Part shown: positions 6,408-8,553 of the stretch, piece by piece
How positions within the stretch are numbered: the first letter of the stretch is position 1
Layout: each line of letters begins with the position of its first letter
Assembly (NCBI GenBank): GCA_036745245.1
Contig: DAIOGN010000131.1
Span: 1 to 8,553, forward strand
DNA length: 8,553 bases
From: DAIOGN01 sp036745245
GTDB lineage: Bacteria > Zixibacteria > MSB-5A5 > JAUVRN01
Reading direction: 5' to 3'
Notes under the pieces: model-generated
The model's database searches: none
Told to the model about the DNA's origin: nothing
Seen by the model: only the letters and a program-made list of their open reading frames with translations
Program-made: the position numbers and the translations under genes

Positions 6408-7027
6408 TGTTTACCGGACTGGTGGAGTGTACCGGACGACTCGCATTGGCACGGAAAGCGGGAACGTCCCGGCGTCTGAAGATCGAAGCCCCCTTTGCTT
6501 CGGAGCTGGAGGAGGGCGAGTCCGTCGCGGTGGCGGGCGCGTGTCTCAGCGTGGAAGCGAACGACGAAGGACACTTCGAAGTCACCGCCGTCTCTGAGAC
6601 GCTGACTCGTACCACGCTCGGAAAAGCCCGAATCGGAACTCTGCTGAACCTCGAACGCTCGCTTCGGCTCTCCGACCGGCTTGGCGGGCACCTGGTGACG
6701 GGCCACATCGACGCGGTGGGCCGTGTGGCCAGGCATACGACCGGACCGTCCGGCCGCATTCTCGAAGTTACGTTTCCTGTTGAATTTGATCCTCTGATCG
6801 TCGACAAGGGTTCCATAGCCCTCGATGGCGTGAGCCTCACCGTGGTGGTGGCCGGTCGCGGCCGATTCACGGTGGCGCTCATCCCGCAGACGTGCCAGCT
6901 CACCACTCTCGGACGTCTGAAGACTGGAGATCATGTGAATCTCGAATTCGACCTGGTGGCAAAGTACTGGTGGCGCCAGGCCCGCGTGGGCCAGGGGCAC
7001 CCCCGGAAGGAGAGCGAACGTGTCTGA
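6407..7027 (+). CDS. ribE: Riboflavin synthase, alpha chain
   Basis: Performs the last step of riboflavin synthesis, dismutation of two 6,7-dimethyl-8-ribityllumazine molecules into riboflavin and a pyrimidine that is recycled. At 206 residues it has the usual size and two internally homologous lumazine-binding barrels. The first starts MFTGLVE and carries SVAVAGACLSV with the conserved cysteine; the second follows GGHLVTGHIDAVG and carries KGSIALDGVSLTV. Near the C-terminus, VAKYWWRQ replaces the more common AKY-x-E-R. The ATG shares its A with the ribD stop (TGATG), so translation is probably coupled, and the gene overlaps ribBA by eight bases. The same enzyme is called RibC or RibE in different species; here it is clearly the synthase, not lumazine synthase. 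Confidence 0.95.
   Translation: MFTGLVECTGRLALARKAGTSRRLKIEAPFASELEEGESVAVAGACLSVEANDEGHFEVTAVSETLTRTTLGKARIGTLLNLERSLRLSDRLGGHLVTGHIDAVGRVARHTTGPSGRILEVTFPVEFDPLIVDKGSIALDGVSLTVVVAGRGRFTVALIPQTCQLTTLGRLKTGDHVNLEFDLVAKYWWRQARVGQGHPRKESERV
7005..7012 (+). promoter_or_regulatory. Ribosome-binding site deciding the ribBA GTG start
   Basis: GGAAGGAG ends seven bases before the GTG at 7020 and lies inside the end of ribE. It is the strongest Shine-Dalgarno match in the operon and supports the GTG start over later candidates. Confidence 0.75.
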
Positions 7028-8246
7028 CGAACTTCGCGTGGACAACATTGAAGACGGCATCGAGGCCGTGGGACGCGGCGAACTCATCATTGTCGTCGAC
7101 GATGAAGACCGCGAGAACGAAGGCGACCTCGTGATGGCGGCGGATGCGGTGACGGCCGAAGCCATCAACTTCTGCGCGAGGCACGGGCGCGGCCTGATCT
7201 GCGTGCCCCTTCCATCTCAGCGGCTTCGACGGCTCGAGCTCGAGCCCATGGTGTCCAACAACACCGCCAAACTTCAGACGGCGTTTACGGTGTCGGTGGA
7301 TGCCGTGCACGGCACCACCACGGGTATTTCGGCGGACGATCGGGCCACCACGATTCGCACGCTCATGGATCCCCGTGCCGTGCCGGAAGATCTCGCGCGT
7401 CCGGGGCACATCTTTCCGCTCGAAGCGGTGGATGGTGGCGTTCTGCGTCGCGCAGGTCACACGGAAGCGGCCGTCGACCTGGCCCGGCTTTCGGGCCGTC
7501 CGCCCGGGGGCGTGCTGTGCGAAATCATGTCCGACGACGGAAAGATGGCGCGTCTGCCTGAGCTGCGCCGCCTGGCCGACCGCTTTGGCCTGAAACTGGT
7601 CACCATTCGCGACTTGATCGAGTACCGCAGACAGAACGAGTCGCTGGTGGAGCGCGTGGAGGTGGTGGACTTTCCCACGGCCGTGGGCACGTTTCGACTT
7701 CATATGTACCGGTCGCTCCTCGATGGCGCGCACCATCTGGCACTCGTGAAGGGGGACGTCGCCGGACGACAGAATGTGCTCGTGCGGGCGCACAGTGAGT
7801 GCCTCACGGGCGACGTGTTCGGATCGGCACGCTGCGACTGTGGCGAACAGCTGGCCTGCGCCATGGAGCAGATCGAGAAGGAAGGCCAGGGCGTGATCCT
7901 CTACATGCGGCAGGAAGGCCGCGGCATCGGTCTGGCCAACAAGATTCGGGCCTACGCCCTTCAGGATCAGGGGCTCGATACGGTCGAGGCCAACCACAAG
8001 CTGGGCTTCAAGGAGGATCTGCGGGACTACGGCATCGGTGCGCAGATTCTCGCGGACCTCGGGCTTCAGACCATCCGGCTGCTCACGAACAATCCCAAGA
8101 AGGTGGTGGCCATCGGCGGGCACGGCCTCGTGGTGACCGACCGCGTGCCCCTGGAGGTCCGTCCCAATCCCAGCAATGCGCGCTACCTTCGCACCAAACG
8201 CGAGAAGATGGGGCATCTCCTGCGCCTGCGCGAAAGTGAAGGGTGA
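7020..8246 (+). CDS. ribBA: Bifunctional 3,4-dihydroxy-2-butanone-4-phosphate synthase / GTP cyclohydrolase II
   Basis: Feeds both branches of the riboflavin pathway: the N-terminal half makes the four-carbon unit from ribulose 5-phosphate, the C-terminal half opens GTP. The 408-residue length is normal for the fusion. The RibB half has the magnesium-binding acidic loop DDEDRENEGD (27-36), GRGLICVP, AFTVSVDA and RAGHTEAAVDL with H147 and E149. The RibA half has the zinc-binding SECLTGDVFGSARCDCG with C261, C272 and C274, RQEGRGIGL (297-305), DTVEAN and LLTNNP. All expected catalytic motifs of both halves are present, so both activities should be intact. The GTG start has a strong ribosome-binding site and overlaps the ribE stop. 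ribH begins two bases after the stop. Confidence 0.97.
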   Translation: MSDELRVDNIEDGIEAVGRGELIIVVDDEDRENEGDLVMAADAVTAEAINFCARHGRGLICVPLPSQRLRRLELEPMVSNNTAKLQTAFTVSVDAVHGTTTGISADDRATTIRTLMDPRAVPEDLARPGHIFPLEAVDGGVLRRAGHTEAAVDLARLSGRPPGGVLCEIMSDDGKMARLPELRRLADRFGLKLVTIRDLIEYRRQNESLVERVEVVDFPTAVGTFRLHMYRSLLDGAHHLALVKGDVAGRQNVLVRAHSECLTGDVFGSARCDCGEQLACAMEQIEKEGQGVILYMRQEGRGIGLANKIRAYALQDQGLDTVEANHKLGFKEDLRDYGIGAQILADLGLQTIRLLTNNPKKVVAIGGHGLVVTDRVPLEVRPNPSNARYLRTKREKMGHLLRLRESEG

Positions 8247-8248
8247 GC

Positions 8249-8553
8249 ATGGCGGAGTTCAGGGGCGTGCTGCAGGGAGGGGGCCGGAAGATCGCGCTGG
8301 TGGTGAGCCGGTTCAACGAGTCCGTGACGCACGCGTTGAGGAGCGGAGCCGTTGCGGAACTGGTGCGTCACGGCGTGTCGGCCGGCGACATCGACATCTT
8401 CGAAGTGCCGGGAGCCTTCGAACTGCATGTGCTCGACGAAGTGCGCCAGGCCGCGCTGGTCTTCTTCCTCGAGTACCGACCCCGCCTTTACGACCAGCCG
8501 CAGCTCGATCTGCTTTGCGGGCTTCCCGTTGGGGCGCACGTAGAAGCGCAGCC
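8249..8553 (+). CDS. ribH: 6,7-dimethyl-8-ribityllumazine synthase, N-terminal part, running into unrelated sequence
   Basis: Lumazine synthase condenses the RibD product with the RibB product and forms icosahedral or pentameric assemblies. The first 59 residues are typical: KIALVVSRFNE (14-24), then RHGV and VPGAFEL (53-59), which contribute to the substrate site. From about 8426 the frame stays open to the edge, but the protein (beginning HVLDEVRQA) lacks the ALGxVIRGxTxHF region that must follow in this family. The same bases encode an M16 peptidase on the other strand. So only 8249 to about 8425 can be trusted as ribH; the rest is a foreign join. Position and spacing, two bases after ribBA, fit the fourth gene of the operon. 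Confidence 0.85.
   Translation, partial: MAEFRGVLQGGGRKIALVVSRFNESVTHALRSGAVAELVRHGVSAGDIDIFEVPGAFELHVLDEVRQAALVFFLEYRPRLYDQPQLDLLCGLPVGAHVEAQ
8399..8422. repeat. Junction segment bounded by two TTCGAA palindromes
   Basis: TTCGAA occurs at 8399-8404 and 8417-8422. The 24 bases they enclose read FEVPGAFE on the plus strand, matching lumazine synthase, and FEGSRHFE on the minus strand, matching the M16 pattern F-x-G-S/T-x-x-F. The switch from ribH to the peptidase gene falls within or just after this stretch. Confidence 0.7.
8399..8553 (-). CDS. N-terminal fragment of an M16 (insulinase/PqqL-like) zinc metallopeptidase
   Basis: Reading leftward from the window edge gives LRFYVRPNGKPAKQIELR, then LVVKAGSVLEEEDQRGLAHF and VEHMQFEG. 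This is the classical start of an M16 peptidase domain, with the inverted zinc motif HxxEH (HFVEH, 8443 to 8429) and the preceding acidic turn and GLAH. The match fades after FEGSRHFE at about 8399, where the sequence becomes the complement of ribH. Start and most of the protein are outside the window. Such peptidases are often periplasmic, but no signal peptide can be seen here. The fragment is real by motif; its attachment to ribH is suspect. Confidence 0.8.

Noticed and set aside
6900..8216. 438-codon open frame on the minus strand opposite ribBA
   Set aside because: The plus strand encodes a complete RibBA with every motif. The antisense protein is His/Arg/Ala-rich without recognisable domains.
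1..8553. CRISPR arrays, tRNA/rRNA genes, insertion sequences
   Set aside because: I looked for regularly spaced direct repeats, tRNA-like cloverleaf segments and transposase motifs on both strands and saw none.

Overview
This window looks like a contig from a high-GC, diderm (Gram-negative type) bacterium, probably an uncultivated metagenome-derived lineage. The diderm call rests on a type IV pilus/type II secretion ATPase and a Sec-exported protein carrying TonB C-terminal domains. The FG-GAP/TonB architecture and the Ser/Asp-rich linker recall the FCB group (Gemmatimonadota, Eisenbacteria and relatives), but that placement is only an impression. Two runs of exactly ten N (4889-4898 and 5816-5825) and a probable chimeric right end show a draft assembly. 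Both ends cut through genes.

Left part. A GspE/PilB-type motor ATPase runs on the minus strand off the left edge (1-1359). It is divergent from a plus-strand pair: an adenosine deaminase-family hydrolase (1541-2602) and, 19 bases later, a large exported protein (2622-5109). The exported protein has a signal peptide, an Asp-Ser-rich linker, seven regularly spaced FG-GAP calcium-loop repeats (an integrin-like seven-bladed propeller) and two TonB C-terminal-like domains. It is the least conventional gene here. An N gap in its second TonB domain artificially breaks the reading frame.

Right part. A riboflavin biosynthesis operon: a sigma70-type promoter (5148-5176), an FMN riboswitch (5185-5304), then ribD, ribE (riboflavin synthase alpha), ribBA and the start of ribH, with overlaps or gaps of only a few bases. 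Together these enzymes supply GTP cyclohydrolase II, DHBP synthase, the deaminase/reductase, lumazine synthase and riboflavin synthase. FMN would shut the operon off through the riboswitch. The leader contains a plausible switching pair that could expose or hide the ribD ribosome-binding site.

Right edge. After about 59 codons ribH stops resembling lumazine synthase. The last ~150 bases instead encode, on the opposite strand, the zinc-binding N-terminal segment of an M16 metallopeptidase (HxxEH motif). The join lies in a short stretch bounded by two TTCGAA palindromes and readable as a conserved motif of either family. An assembly or library chimera is the simplest explanation; a real inversion is the alternative.
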